NCBI RefSeq assembly: GCF_031432315.1
Contig: NZ_JAVKGO010000002.1
Location: 62,001-126,000, forward strand
Direction of reading: 5' to 3'
DNA from: Serpentinicella sp031432315
GTDB lineage: Bacteria > Bacillota > Clostridia > Peptostreptococcales > Natronincolaceae
DNA: 64,000 bases
The notes below the pieces were generated by a model that was not told the origin of the DNA, ran no database searches, and saw only the letters and a list, made by a program, of their open reading frames with translations. The position numbers and the translations under genes are program-made. Shown here in pieces: positions 8,756 through 17,858 of this stretch; positions within the stretch are counted from its first letter, which is position 1, and the number at the start of each line of letters is the position of its first letter.

Positions 8756-8923
8756 CTACTTAGGTAAATATCCGTTATTAAGTAAATAAATGAAACATGC
8801 CGGTATGGATAGGAGAATAACAACTGTGCATACAATCACAACTAAACTTTTATATTTAATATGCAAAAGTTTACCTGTACTCCGATCTACTATTTGTAGG
8901 TTATGCAGAAATCTTCTATTCAT
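8756..8923 (-). CDS. Small single-pass membrane protein (55 aa)
   Basis: A short ORF supported mainly by a perfect ribosome-binding site, AAGGGAGGTG, 5 nt before its ATG at 8923. The protein starts with a basic N-terminus (MNRRFLHNLQ), continues with a polar stretch, and has one strong transmembrane helix at about residues 25-48 (VVIVCTVVILLSIPACFIYLL). It ends in a short polar tail. It has no recognisable family. It is convergent with the 65-residue hydrophobic protein and shares its terminator. Confidence 0.6.
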   Translation of the reverse strand: MNRRFLHNLQIVDRSTGKLLHIKYKSLVVIVCTVVILLSIPACFIYLLNNGYLPK

Positions 8924-9097
8924 TAGACACCTCCCTTATCAAATATCAGTACTTAAAATTATACCATAAATTGTAAGGGAAAGAACTAAAGTGAAGAAAA
9001 TATAAATTAAATGATTCCTTCTTAAAAGAGGAAGTCACTTAATTTATATAACTTATTAAATTACTACTTTAGAATATTGCACCATAATTCTTTTATC

Positions 9098-9826
9098 TCA
9101 ACACTCAACACCAAAAATAAGAACATTCTGATGATCCATAACAAAATTTTGTGTATCCCACTTTAAAGTAGTGTTAAGATAGCCTAAAGCATCTGCCGCA
9201 TAACGACCAGAAATTCTTTGATAGGCTAATAACTCATAAACACCATTCGTATCAAAATCTACGGGATAAAGTCCACTTAGTGGGTTTACGAAGCCATCAA
9301 TAGGTGATTTTAGCTTACCATCTTTATGGTATATTTCATGTAAGTAATCAGCATCCCTAGTAGAAATATCAATTATAAATTTAATGCCTTTCGTAATATT
9401 TCTTACTTCAACCTTATAATAATCTTTATAGCAAATGTCATATTTGTAAGCATTGTTAAAAACTTCATAGTCAAATAAAAGCCTAGTTATATTACAAAAG
9501 TCGGAGTAAATATAATAGAACATAATGCCACCACTACCTCCGGAAGCAATGCTAATAAAGATATCTTTAACATGGTTTCCAGTAAAGTCACCTAAGAACA
9601 AGGTAGGATTATACCCAGAATCGGATTTAAGGGGAACACTTTTTTTCATACCAGTTCTTCCATCTTGAATGACTAACGTAATCTTCTGCACATATGGACT
9701 ATCACTAGTTGTTATACCAGTGAGATAAACGTAATCAGAAATTCCATCCCCAGTAACGTCACCATGTGCAGCAGAAATAATTATAGGACTTGTATAGATT
9801 GGATTATAAGGGGTACTATAGTTCAT
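9098..9826 (-). CDS. FG-GAP/VCBS-like repeat protein
   Basis: A 242-residue protein with three calcium-loop-like repeats characteristic of FG-GAP/VCBS beta-propeller blades: DVTGDGISDYV near residue 23, DFTGNHVKDIF near 79 and DFDTNGVYELL near 193. The start ATG follows AAGGAGG. No signal peptide is visible although such repeats are usually extracellular, so it may be cytoplasmic, spore-associated or exported without a signal. I see no enzyme motif. It stands alone, divergent from the L,D-transpeptidase gene. Confidence 0.7.
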   Translation of the reverse strand: MNYSTPYNPIYTSPIIISAAHGDVTGDGISDYVYLTGITTSDSPYVQKITLVIQDGRTGMKKSVPLKSDSGYNPTLFLGDFTGNHVKDIFISIASGGSGGIMFYYIYSDFCNITRLLFDYEVFNNAYKYDICYKDYYKVEVRNITKGIKFIIDISTRDADYLHEIYHKDGKLKSPIDGFVNPLSGLYPVDFDTNGVYELLAYQRISGRYAADALGYLNTTLKWDTQNFVMDHQNVLIFGVEC

Positions 9827-9998
9827 ACTTTTTCCTCCTTAAGATATAAGCTTTATCTCAGTATATGAAAAAGCAGAAAGATTGTGCTGAGAAACTAGCA
9901 TTCTGCTTCATAATTTATTACTATACAAGTACATAATACCGAATTCCATTGTAAAAGCTAATATTGTGTATAAGTAAAAAATGAATGGGGTTGAGTTT

Positions 9999-11375
9999 AT
10001 GCGTAGAAGAAAGATGATAATATTTGCTATAGTAATGGTTGTTATGACTGGGTGTGCTGCGTTGGAAAGACCTACAGAAGAAGAACAAACAGATCCAGGC
10101 CCTAATCAGGAGGTTACAGATAGATCAAAGGAAGATAAACTCGCAAAAACTGATGAAGAAGCTGTAGAAGAGAACATTAATGGCTTCGATATAGAAGATG
10201 ATGTAGAAATTACGGAAGAAGAGGCCAGTAGAATAACAAATATAAGCCAACAGCAGAAAGAAGCGCTACTAGAAAACATTGGGTCAAAAGAAATGAATAC
10301 GGTATTAGAACAATATGAAAGTATATTGCCTGAAGGGGTTAATGATGCTATTGAATATTTAAAATATAATTTAACTTTCGATTACTTTCTTATAACAGCT
10401 GAAGAAGGCGTTATAGTTAGAGAAAATCCTGTACCTGATGGAGAGGTTGTAGAGGAAATAGAAAGTCTACATAAAGTCGCTCTATTGCAGAGAGTAGAAG
10501 GAGATGCAATAGAAGATTCAAATATATGGTATAGGGTTGCTTTTGAGAGTGAAGGAGAACTAAAAGAAGGATATGTTCATTCAAATACTGGGACACCTAG
10601 GATATTTCGTTTCGATAGTAAGCAACAGGCAGTAGGCGAGTTGTTAAACGAATTAGAACAAGGAGAGCTTCATTTTATATCAAATTATAAATTTGAAAAT
10701 GGGGTACCACCACAAAATGGAGATGAAGCACTAGATGAGCACGGATATCGTTTTTATCATAGTGCACCTGCATATGCGGAAGCTGATTTAGAAAGTGATT
10801 ATAGGTATATACCCGATGGTATGCTAGTACGTGTACTAGAAGAGGTATATGAATTTTATCGGGTCTTCTCACCAACTTTTGGCGGAGAATTTTATGTACC
10901 ACGGCAATATATAGATTTAGATAATACACTGAGCCAGTTAAATCATGTAGTTGTTATCGATAGGAATCAGCAAAACCAAGCCGCCTTTGAAGTGACAGAA
11001 AACGGGCTAAATCTTATTTCTTATACCTTGTCAACTACAGGTATTCCAGGTGATTTTTCCTTTGAAACCACATTAGGAAGCTATAAGGCAATACAAAAAA
11101 GAGATCGTTTTCAGTATCTACAAAGTGGCACACAGGATATTGCAGGGTATGCGCCTTTTGCTATTCGTTTTACAGGAGGTGCTTACATCCATGGTGTTCC
11201 AGTAGCTTATGAAGAAGAAAATGGAGAAAAGATTGATCCTGGATTAATAGAGTACCTCCATACAATTGGAACTTTTCCACGCTCAAATATGTGTGTACGT
11301 AACTTTACAAGTCATGCAGAATTTTTATATAACTGGATGAACATCGAAGATGGGGCGGTTATTGTTATTGAATAG
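9999..11375 (+). CDS. Lipoprotein L,D-transpeptidase (YkuD family) with SH3-like regions
   Basis: A peptidoglycan cross-linking or cell-wall-modifying enzyme anchored by lipid. I chose ATG 9999 over ATG 9981 because TGGGGTTGAG lies 7 nt before it. This gives a clean lipoprotein signal MRRRKMIIFAIVMVV with lipobox MTGC. An acidic linker (about residues 25-75) precedes two SH3-like segments (about 130-190 and 245-305). The C-terminal YkuD domain keeps the catalytic pair: His in YIHGVP (about H398) and Cys in RSNMCVRN (about C432). SNMC replaces the usual SHGC, a variation also seen in family members. A terminator follows. Confidence 0.85.
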   Translation: MRRRKMIIFAIVMVVMTGCAALERPTEEEQTDPGPNQEVTDRSKEDKLAKTDEEAVEENINGFDIEDDVEITEEEASRITNISQQQKEALLENIGSKEMNTVLEQYESILPEGVNDAIEYLKYNLTFDYFLITAEEGVIVRENPVPDGEVVEEIESLHKVALLQRVEGDAIEDSNIWYRVAFESEGELKEGYVHSNTGTPRIFRFDSKQQAVGELLNELEQGELHFISNYKFENGVPPQNGDEALDEHGYRFYHSAPAYAEADLESDYRYIPDGMLVRVLEEVYEFYRVFSPTFGGEFYVPRQYIDLDNTLSQLNHVVVIDRNQQNQAAFEVTENGLNLISYTLSTTGIPGDFSFETTLGSYKAIQKRDRFQYLQSGTQDIAGYAPFAIRFTGGAYIHGVPVAYEEENGEKIDPGLIEYLHTIGTFPRSNMCVRNFTSHAEFLYNWMNIEDGAVIVIE

Positions 11376-11427
11376 TAAAATAAATAATAAGCAGCATTCA
11401 TTGCACTGAATCAAATTAAACATTTAA

Positions 11428-11468
11428 AAAATCTAACTTTCTATATCTAAGAAAGTTAGATTTTTTTA
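11428..11468 (+). terminator. Intrinsic terminator after L,D-transpeptidase
   Basis: The stem AAAATCTAACTTTC (11428-11441) with GAAAGTTAGATTTT (11451-11464) is followed by further Ts. The rest of the gap to 11695 is AT-rich; I see no gene in it. Confidence 0.9.
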
Positions 11469-11695
11469 ATAAATGTATTATTTTACATAGGTATTTTTTA
11501 CTATTTTAGACAAAAAACAAGATAATACAACGGAAAAATGTTACAATTTCTATATAATTGCAGATATTTTGTGCATAGTGATTACTAAAAATTTTATAAA
11601 AGCATTCTGATTGAGTACATTCTTACGGGGTATTTTATATTATAATTAATACATAATAGAGGCAATAATTGATATTTTAAAGAGGGGGAAATGAA

Positions 11696-13432
11696 GTGAT
11701 AAACAATCGTAAAACCAAAATAAATAAAAAAGCTTCCCCACAGGAAAAAGACACAAGTATATCAAACATTATTGAGCGAAATCAATTTATATTAGAAGGA
11801 ACAAATGATGGTATTTGGGATTGGAATTTGCAAAATGGCGAATACTTCTTTTCTTCAAAAGAAGAGACAGTTAGTCAACCGTCTAGAAAAATTGATTCAT
11901 TAGAGGGATGGAAAAATCTTCTTCATCCTGAAGATAAAGTAAAAGCAGTCAATATTTTAGAAGACTATCTAGTTAAAAAGGTTGGAATATACCAGAATAT
12001 ATATCGTATTAAAAAATCAGATAAAGAATATCGTTGGGTTTTAAGTCGTGGAAGAATACAAATGGATCAAAGTGGGAAACCTTTGAGAATTGCAGGATTA
12101 CATATTGACATTACAGAGGAGATGGAATCAAAAAATAAAATGAATCAACAATTATATCAGTTGGCTTACTATGATCCGCTAACTGATCTGCCGAATAAAG
12201 CAAAACTCAATGTAGAATTTGAAGCAATGTATGATTTAAATAAAAGCGATCAGAAAGTTGCTATTTTTTACATTGATTTAGATAATTTTAGATACATTAA
12301 CAATTTAGTAGGCTATGAGTTGGGTAATGAAGTAATTAAAAATATTTCAAAAAAATTAAAAGAAAAATTAAATAAAAAGTTTGTTTTGGGTAGAGATAGT
12401 GAAGAAGAGTTTATACTTTTATTATTCTACGATCACGAACGTGATTTATATAAAGAGGCTAATGAAGTGCTTAAAATTTTTAGATATAATCAGTTTTTGA
12501 CAGGACATCAAATTTGTATAACTGCAAGCATTGGTATTGCCTTGTGTCCTGAGCATGCCCCCACCTTCAATGGCCTACTAGAGTATGCAGATACTGCGCT
12601 ATATTATGCAAAAATTAAAGGAAAAAATCAGTTCCGAATTTATCAAGAGAGCATGCGAGAATTTGCCTATAAAGAAACCAGTTATATGCATGATATTAAT
12701 GAAGCATTACAAACAGAAGCATTTTGTATGTACTACCAACCAATTTTAGAAACAGTGAAGGAAGAATTAGTTGGGTTTGAGGCACTAATACGCTGGAATG
12801 ATGCCCAAAGAGGGTTCATTTCACCCTGTGAGTTTATCCCTATAGCAGAAAAAACGGGACAAATTCTACAATTAGAAAAACAAATTTTTGAGGCTGTATT
12901 TAAGCAAGTTGAGCACTGGAAAAAACAAACTAATAAGCGCTTTTTTGTTTCAATTAATCTCTCTCCAAAGGGTTTAATTAATAAAGGCTTAGTAAGTTTT
13001 TTAGAAGCATTAGTAAAAAAGTATTATGTAGAGCCATCGGATATAATTTTGGAAATTACAGAAACAACTTTATTAGAAGGAATAGAAGAGACTTTAGCAG
13101 TTTTCGACTTATTGAAACAAAAAGGTTTCATTATTGCTTTAGATGATTTCGGAACAGGGTACTCGTCGTTGAACTATTTAAAAGAATTACCAATATCTAA
13201 GCTAAAATTAGATAAATCCTTCATAGATTCTTTATTAGTTAGTGAGAAGGATCAATATATAACAGAGTCTATTATAGAATTATGTCATCGCATGAACTTA
13301 AAAGTTGTAGCAGAAGGTGTAGAATGTGAAGAACAAAGGGATATATTATTAAAATTAAATTGTGATTTAATGCAAGGCTATTTTTATTGCAAGCCCAAAC
13401 CTGTTGCCGAGCTTGGGTCGTGGATAAAATAA
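11696..13432 (+). CDS. PAS-GGDEF-EAL protein, probable c-di-GMP phosphodiesterase
   Basis: A 578-residue cytoplasmic signalling protein. A PAS_3-type domain (about residues 25-140) is followed by a GGDEF-fold domain (about 155-310) and an EAL domain (about 325-575). The GGDEF signature is replaced by SEEEF in GRDSEEEFILLL, so cyclase activity is unlikely. The EAL domain keeps its key residues: EAL in FEALIRW, Asn in SINLSP, EITE, DDFGTGYSS, the Lys of KLKLDKSF and the Glu of VAEGVE. Expected role: sense a PAS ligand and hydrolyse c-di-GMP. The start is GTG 11696 after AGAGGGGGAA, since the ATG at 11691 runs straight into a stop. Confidence 0.93.
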   Translation: MINNRKTKINKKASPQEKDTSISNIIERNQFILEGTNDGIWDWNLQNGEYFFSSKEETVSQPSRKIDSLEGWKNLLHPEDKVKAVNILEDYLVKKVGIYQNIYRIKKSDKEYRWVLSRGRIQMDQSGKPLRIAGLHIDITEEMESKNKMNQQLYQLAYYDPLTDLPNKAKLNVEFEAMYDLNKSDQKVAIFYIDLDNFRYINNLVGYELGNEVIKNISKKLKEKLNKKFVLGRDSEEEFILLLFYDHERDLYKEANEVLKIFRYNQFLTGHQICITASIGIALCPEHAPTFNGLLEYADTALYYAKIKGKNQFRIYQESMREFAYKETSYMHDINEALQTEAFCMYYQPILETVKEELVGFEALIRWNDAQRGFISPCEFIPIAEKTGQILQLEKQIFEAVFKQVEHWKKQTNKRFFVSINLSPKGLINKGLVSFLEALVKKYYVEPSDIILEITETTLLEGIEETLAVFDLLKQKGFIIALDDFGTGYSSLNYLKELPISKLKLDKSFIDSLLVSEKDQYITESIIELCHRMNLKVVAEGVECEEQRDILLKLNCDLMQGYFYCKPKPVAELGSWIK

Positions 13433-13473
13433 AATTAAAGATCAATAGTTTAAATACTAAAAAAGTTAATATA

Positions 13474-13511
13474 ATAAAATAAGGCTTTACAAAAGTAGAG
13501 CTTTATTTTAT
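13474..13511 (+). terminator. Terminator after PAS-GGDEF-EAL gene
   Basis: A 13-bp AT-rich stem with one G-U pair (13474-13486 with 13499-13511). It is unusual in overlapping the next operon's promoter. Confidence 0.6.
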
Positions 13512-13531
13512 ACTATAACTGTACTAATACA
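13486..13531 (+). promoter_or_regulatory. Promoter of GntR-ABC operon with candidate operator
   Basis: TTTACA at 13486-13491, a 17-nt spacer and TATACT at 13509-13514. A short dyad, TGTA-N4-TACA (13520-13531), sits at the expected transcription start and is a candidate site for the GntR repressor encoded next (inference). Confidence 0.5.
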
Positions 13532-13604
13532 ACTAACACACATATAACAGATAATACATAAAGTGAAATTAGGTTAATTTAATTTTTTAGAAAGGAGGAA
13601 GACG

Positions 13605-13991
13605 ATGCTAGAGTTAGACTTGAGAAGCAGACTACCAATTTATGAGCAATTAGTTGAAAAGATTAAAACACTAATTATGGAAGATGTTTTAAAAGCAGAT
13701 GAACAGTTACCTTCAGTGAGGACATTAGCCCAGGAGCTGACCATTAACCCAAATACAATACAAAAAGCCTATAAAGCCCTTGAGCGAGAAGGGTACATTT
13801 ACACAGTGAAAGGAAAAGGAAATTTCGTTCAGAAGATAGAGAAAGGAGACCAAAGGGAAAAGCTTATGTTACTTAAAACGGAATTAAAAAAAATATTATC
13901 GGAAGCAATATACTTAGGCATGGGTAAAGATGAAATTTTAAAGGTAATTGAAGAAGTAGAAAATAATGTTGGGAGGGATCAAAATGATTAG
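13605..13991 (+). CDS. GntR family regulator, YtrA subfamily
   Basis: A 128-residue repressor. An N-terminal winged helix-turn-helix occupies about residues 8-75, including LPSVRTLAQELTINPNTIQ and the wing EREGYIYTVKGKGNFV. The C-terminus is a short helical segment, the length and layout of YtrA-type regulators that lack a large ligand-binding domain. The start follows AGAAAGGAGGAAG. It overlaps the downstream ATPase start by 8 nt. In this family the regulator normally represses its own ABC transporter operon, often induced by cell-envelope-active compounds. The inducer here is unknown. Confidence 0.93.
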   Translation: MLELDLRSRLPIYEQLVEKIKTLIMEDVLKADEQLPSVRTLAQELTINPNTIQKAYKALEREGYIYTVKGKGNFVQKIEKGDQREKLMLLKTELKKILSEAIYLGMGKDEILKVIEEVENNVGRDQND

Positions 13992-14886
13992 TGTTAGAAA
14001 TCTGACAAAAAAATACGAGGGATTTGAAGCTATTGATTCAGTAGACTTATCTGTGAAGAAAGGGTCCATTTATGGCCTTTTAGGTTCAAATGGTGCAGGA
14101 AAAACAACCTTATTAAAAACACTAGTTGGACTGTACAAACCAAATACTGGTGAAGTTTTAATTGATGAACAACCGGTATTTGAAAATATAGCATTAAAAG
14201 AACGGGTTATATTTATTTCAGATCGTTTATATTTCTTTTCGTCCTATACCATAGAAGATATGGCAAAATTTTATAAAAGCATTTATCCTAAGTGGAATGA
14301 GCAGAGGTACCGTAATCTAAAGCAAGTATTTAAAATAGACTTTAATAGAAAAATTAATCGACTTTCTAAGGGGATGATGAGACAGGTAGCTATATGGTTA
14401 GCCCTATCTGCTATGCCAGAAGTACTGATTTTAGATGAGCCCTTAGACGGATTAGACTCTGTCATGCGACAAAAGGTAAAAAACCTTTTATTTCAAGATG
14501 TAGCCGAGCGCTCCTTAACAATTATTATTTCATCCCATAATTTAAGGGAATTAGAAGATCTATGTGACCATGTAGGTATTTTACATCAAGGAAAAATGAT
14601 TGTAGAAAAAGATATGGACGATTTAAAAAAGGATGTGCACAAAGTACAAGTGGCCTTTAAAGAAGAAGTAAAACCACAAGCATTAGAAGAACTAGAAGTT
14701 TTACACAAAGAAACCAAGGGGAGCATACAAGTCTATATTGTGCGGGGGGAAAGAGAAGGGATTATGCATCACTTTAGTAAACTAAACCCTGCGGTGTTAG
14801 ATGTATTACCTTTAAGTTTAGAAGAAGTATTTATATACGAAATGGGGGATACGGGTTATGAAATCGATCACATCATATTTCAGTAA
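13984..14886 (+). CDS. ABC transporter ATP-binding protein (YtrB-like)
   Basis: A 300-residue nucleotide-binding subunit. Walker A is GSNGAGKTT near residue 36, the signature is LSKGMMRQV near 125, Walker B is VLILDEPLDGLD near 148 and the switch is IISSHNL. I chose ATG 13984, preceded by GGGAGGGATC, over an upstream in-frame ATG at 13966. It overlaps the GntR gene by 8 nt and the permease by 29 nt, so all three are translationally coupled. The signal that opens the operon is probably sensed by the GntR protein. Confidence 0.92.
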   Translation: MISVRNLTKKYEGFEAIDSVDLSVKKGSIYGLLGSNGAGKTTLLKTLVGLYKPNTGEVLIDEQPVFENIALKERVIFISDRLYFFSSYTIEDMAKFYKSIYPKWNEQRYRNLKQVFKIDFNRKINRLSKGMMRQVAIWLALSAMPEVLILDEPLDGLDSVMRQKVKNLLFQDVAERSLTIIISSHNLRELEDLCDHVGILHQGKMIVEKDMDDLKKDVHKVQVAFKEEVKPQALEELEVLHKETKGSIQVYIVRGEREGIMHHFSKLNPAVLDVLPLSLEEVFIYEMGDTGYEIDHIIFQ

Positions 14887-16882
14887 AGGCATTATTAGGA
14901 ATGAAATTAAAAGACTATACTGGGTACCGATTTTGTACTTTATCGCATTGTTTTTAACTGTACCCCTTCAAATTATTATGGAAGTTCAAAGATATTTACC
15001 GAATCTAGAAGAAAATTTAAATAGTATTAGAATACACCAAAATATATTATACTTTAATAGTGGTATCATAATGGTTTCTATTTTCACTATTCCGGTGGTT
15101 GTAGGGTTATTGCTTTTTAGATACCTACAAAATAAAGATAGTTCAGACATGATTCATAGTTTACCAATAAAAAGAGAAGGACTTTTTATCAGTTATGTAT
15201 TAGCTGGAATTGGATTTATTGTTGTACCGATACTGCTTACCGGGATCATTATCCTAATCATACGAGCTATTTTTGATCTAGCAATATTGTTTACTGTTAA
15301 AGAAGTTTTCGTATGGATTGGTACAATGATTTTAGCAAATCTAATTATGTTTGCCAGCACCGTTTTTGTTGGAACAGTGACGGGGATAACAGTGGCTCAA
15401 GGAATATTAACTTACATTGTATTATTACTTCCTGTTGGGTTATACACACTAGTTTTAAACAACATGACAATGTACCTTTTTGGATTTAATTGGGAAAGTT
15501 ATGAAAGATTAGGTTACACAGGAATGGAAAGATTATCGCCCATTATTCGCTTAGGCGGACTATTTAATAATATGTTCACAGCAAAGGAAGCTATTGCATA
15601 TTCAGTATTCATTTTAGCTGTGCTAGGGATAGGTTTATATATTTATAAAGAGAGGAAGCTTGAGAACAATCTACAAGTCATTGTTTTTAACCCATTAAAG
15701 ATTATATTTAAATACGGCGTAACGTTTTGTGTCATGCTTGTAGCGGGATTATATTTCTATTATGCAACAGACGGAAACTTAACTTGGGTATATATAGGGT
15801 ATATTACATTTTCTCTACTTGGGTATTTAATCGCAGAAGGCATTTTACAAAAATCTGTACGAATTTTTACAAAAAAGCTTTTTGTAAATTATGCGATTTA
15901 CGGTCTAATAATTACAATATTAGTAAGTACACTAGCCTTTGATGTGGTCGGGTTTGAGGGAAGAATACCAACTAAAGAAGAAATACAGGGTGTTTACTTA
16001 GGGCCAACCCATTACAGTTATGAAAGAATGAAAGAAAGTGAATCATTCAACTTTATTTACAGAGAAGAAGAAAATATAGAAAGAATATTAAATATGCACC
16101 AAACCATTATTGATAACAAATGGAATATCAAAGGAGCATCCCACCGAAGAGATACTAGACAGTTCCATATTGTATATGAACTAAATAATGGAGAAAACTT
16201 TGTAAGGACTTATAGTCCAGTGGGTAGCGAGTTTTACGAAGATTACTACGAGCCATTGGTTGAATCAAAAGAGCATAAAATAAATAATTATCCGGTACTT
16301 AATACTGCAGTTAAATCCATGCAAAGAATTCAAATCAATAGTTATACTAATGGGGGACATGTAGCAATAACGGACCCAGATGAAATAAAAGAGCTAGTAG
16401 AAGCACTAAGAAGAGATATTTTAGAAGCAGACTATGAAACCATTGAAAAATCAGGAAGATGGGGAGACATCAGTATTCTACTTGCCCAAGGAGAAGAAAT
16501 GGAAAGTCTATATGGTGAAGTGATCCAAGAAATCCATACAAATTGGAGTAAAAACTTTAAACATGTAGACCAATGGCTTGAAGAGAAAGGCTACCTAAAT
16601 GAAGTTAGGCTTACAGAAGATCAAGTAGCTTATATTGTCGTTGAGGAATTTCAGGGTGGATCAAGAGTAGGTTTTGAAGATAGAGATGACTCAAACACAA
16701 TAAAGCGCTATGAGACCAGTGATAAAATCAAAATCAATGAGGCCCTTAAAAAATCAGGAAATTATCACAGAGGAGAACTACGATACCAAGTAGGATTTTA
16801 TGATGAAAAAAATAACATGATTACCCTTGAAAACTTTTTTGAAGGAAGTGTTCCTCAGTATGTAGAGGACTTCTTTAACTAA
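14858..16882 (+). CDS. ABC-2 type permease with large C-terminal extracytoplasmic domain
   Basis: A 674-residue protein. About eight hydrophobic segments fill residues 20-370. A soluble hydrophilic domain of about 300 residues follows (about 375-674) without further obvious helices. The segment DSSDMIHSLPIKREGLF between helices is typical of large ABC permeases that pair with GntR-regulated ATPases. The start ATG follows GGGGGATACGGG inside the ATPase gene. The extra domain probably lies outside the membrane and may bind a peptide or cell-wall compound, but this is inference from topology only. Confidence 0.85.
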   Translation: MKSITSYFSKGIIRNEIKRLYWVPILYFIALFLTVPLQIIMEVQRYLPNLEENLNSIRIHQNILYFNSGIIMVSIFTIPVVVGLLLFRYLQNKDSSDMIHSLPIKREGLFISYVLAGIGFIVVPILLTGIIILIIRAIFDLAILFTVKEVFVWIGTMILANLIMFASTVFVGTVTGITVAQGILTYIVLLLPVGLYTLVLNNMTMYLFGFNWESYERLGYTGMERLSPIIRLGGLFNNMFTAKEAIAYSVFILAVLGIGLYIYKERKLENNLQVIVFNPLKIIFKYGVTFCVMLVAGLYFYYATDGNLTWVYIGYITFSLLGYLIAEGILQKSVRIFTKKLFVNYAIYGLIITILVSTLAFDVVGFEGRIPTKEEIQGVYLGPTHYSYERMKESESFNFIYREEENIERILNMHQTIIDNKWNIKGASHRRDTRQFHIVYELNNGENFVRTYSPVGSEFYEDYYEPLVESKEHKINNYPVLNTAVKSMQRIQINSYTNGGHVAITDPDEIKELVEALRRDILEADYETIEKSGRWGDISILLAQGEEMESLYGEVIQEIHTNWSKNFKHVDQWLEEKGYLNEVRLTEDQVAYIVVEEFQGGSRVGFEDRDDSNTIKRYETSDKIKINEALKKSGNYHRGELRYQVGFYDEKNNMITLENFFEGSVPQYVEDFFN

Positions 16883-16897
16883 CAATTTAACAAAGAA

Positions 16898-16928
16898 AAT
16901 ATAGAGGGGAAATTCTCCCCTCTATATT
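16898..16928 (+). terminator. Weak terminator or intercistronic hairpin
   Basis: A 13-bp perfect stem (AATATAGAGGGGA at 16898-16910 with TCCCCTCTATATT at 16915-16927). There is no good T tract, so termination may be partial, with read-through into the VanZ-like gene. Confidence 0.5.
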
Positions 16929-16953
16929 AAATTAATAGAGAGCAGGTTGAACA

Positions 16954-17511
16954 ATGTATCGTATTGACATCGTACCAATAGGTAGTCTATTATTAGTCCT
17001 TTATATAATATCCGACTTTTTCAAACACAAGAAAAGTAAGCTACTAAAACGAATAGTTAGATATAGCTTTATTTTCTATTTATTATATGTGGTACAGGTG
17101 ACCACTGGGGGCATTAATATACCGCCATTAAGAGAATATCGAGGGATATCTTATCAATTAGTCCCATTTAAGTTTTTACAAGATTGGGTAGAAATGTATA
17201 ATAGAGGCGGAACTGACTGGTTTTTTTTGAATTCTGTTAAACTATCTTTATATAATTTAGTAATGTTATTGCCATTAGGGATTTATTTTCCGGTTTTATT
17301 TCACATAAAAAGCTTTAAAAAAGTGGTCCTATACACAATGCTTACTTCTTTAACCATAGAAATTTACCAACTTATTTTTTCTTATTATGGACTCGTTCTT
17401 TTACGCACAGCGAATATAGATGACATAATTTTAAATACAGTAGGAGGCATCATTGGATATTTTATATATAGAATAGTTTTAAGTAAGTGGATTCATCGGT
17501 TTATTGCATAG
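16954..17511 (+). CDS. VanZ family membrane protein
   Basis: A 185-residue protein with five hydrophobic segments. The VanZ-like core includes NLVMLLPLGIYFP (about residues 105-118), EIYQLIFS and the conserved RTANIDDIILNTVGGIIGY (about 150-170). VanZ confers low-level teicoplanin resistance in enterococci, but most chromosomal homologues have no defined role, and glycopeptide resistance should not be assumed. It follows the GntR-ABC operon after a hairpin and may be partly co-transcribed with it. Both features fit a cell-envelope stress theme. Confidence 0.85.
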   Translation: MYRIDIVPIGSLLLVLYIISDFFKHKKSKLLKRIVRYSFIFYLLYVVQVTTGGINIPPLREYRGISYQLVPFKFLQDWVEMYNRGGTDWFFLNSVKLSLYNLVMLLPLGIYFPVLFHIKSFKKVVLYTMLTSLTIEIYQLIFSYYGLVLLRTANIDDIILNTVGGIIGYFIYRIVLSKWIHRFIA

Positions 17512-17563
17512 TATAATCCAAATTAAGGAATGATGATTATTGTCGAATTTTGCTGTTAAATAC

Positions 17564-17592
17564 TTGTCAAATTAAAAGTAAAAGGTTATAAT
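17564..17592 (+). promoter_or_regulatory. Promoter of the FMN-riboswitch transcript
   Basis: TTGTCA at 17564-17569, a 17-nt spacer and a perfect TATAAT at 17587-17592. It lies about 30 nt before the riboswitch. Confidence 0.8.
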
Positions 17593-17620
17593 GAAAACAA
17601 GAAAATTAAATAACATTTAA

Positions 17621-17740
17621 TTCTTCAGGGCAGGGTGAAATTCCCGACCGGCGGTTAAAAGTCCGCGAATCAATATTTTATTGATTGAACTGGTGAAATT
17701 CCAGTACCGACAGTAAAGTCTGGATGGGAGAAGAGCGAAA
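17621..17740 (+). promoter_or_regulatory. FMN riboswitch (RFN element)
   Basis: Characteristic conserved blocks are present in order: TTCAGGGCAGGGTGAAATTC, CCGACCGGCGGT, AGTCCGCGA, a variable hairpin (TCAATATTTTATTGA), CTGGTGAAATTCCAGTACCG, ACAGT, and GTCTGGATGGGAGAAG. It binds FMN and switches transcription off through the terminator at 17758-17788. It lies directly upstream of the riboflavin transporter gene. Confidence 0.97.
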
Positions 17741-17757
17741 TAAAACTGTGATTCTAC

Positions 17758-17788
17758 ATGCCCAAGGGATTTTTCTTTTGGGCATTTT
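17758..17788 (+). terminator. Riboswitch-controlled terminator
   Basis: ATGCCCAA (17758-17765) pairs with TTGGGCAT (about 17778-17785), followed by a T-rich tail. This is the expression platform of the FMN riboswitch. Confidence 0.88.
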
Positions 17789-17858
17789 GTGATTTATTTC
17801 ACAAACTTAAAACACACTGTTCTCCTCAACTTTAATGATATTATTAGGAGGAATACTT

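Noticed and set aside
17535..17548. Spo0A-box-like TTGTCGAA upstream of ribU
   Set aside because: A single 7-8-base match in AT-rich DNA, not placed at the promoter; chance is the simpler explanation.
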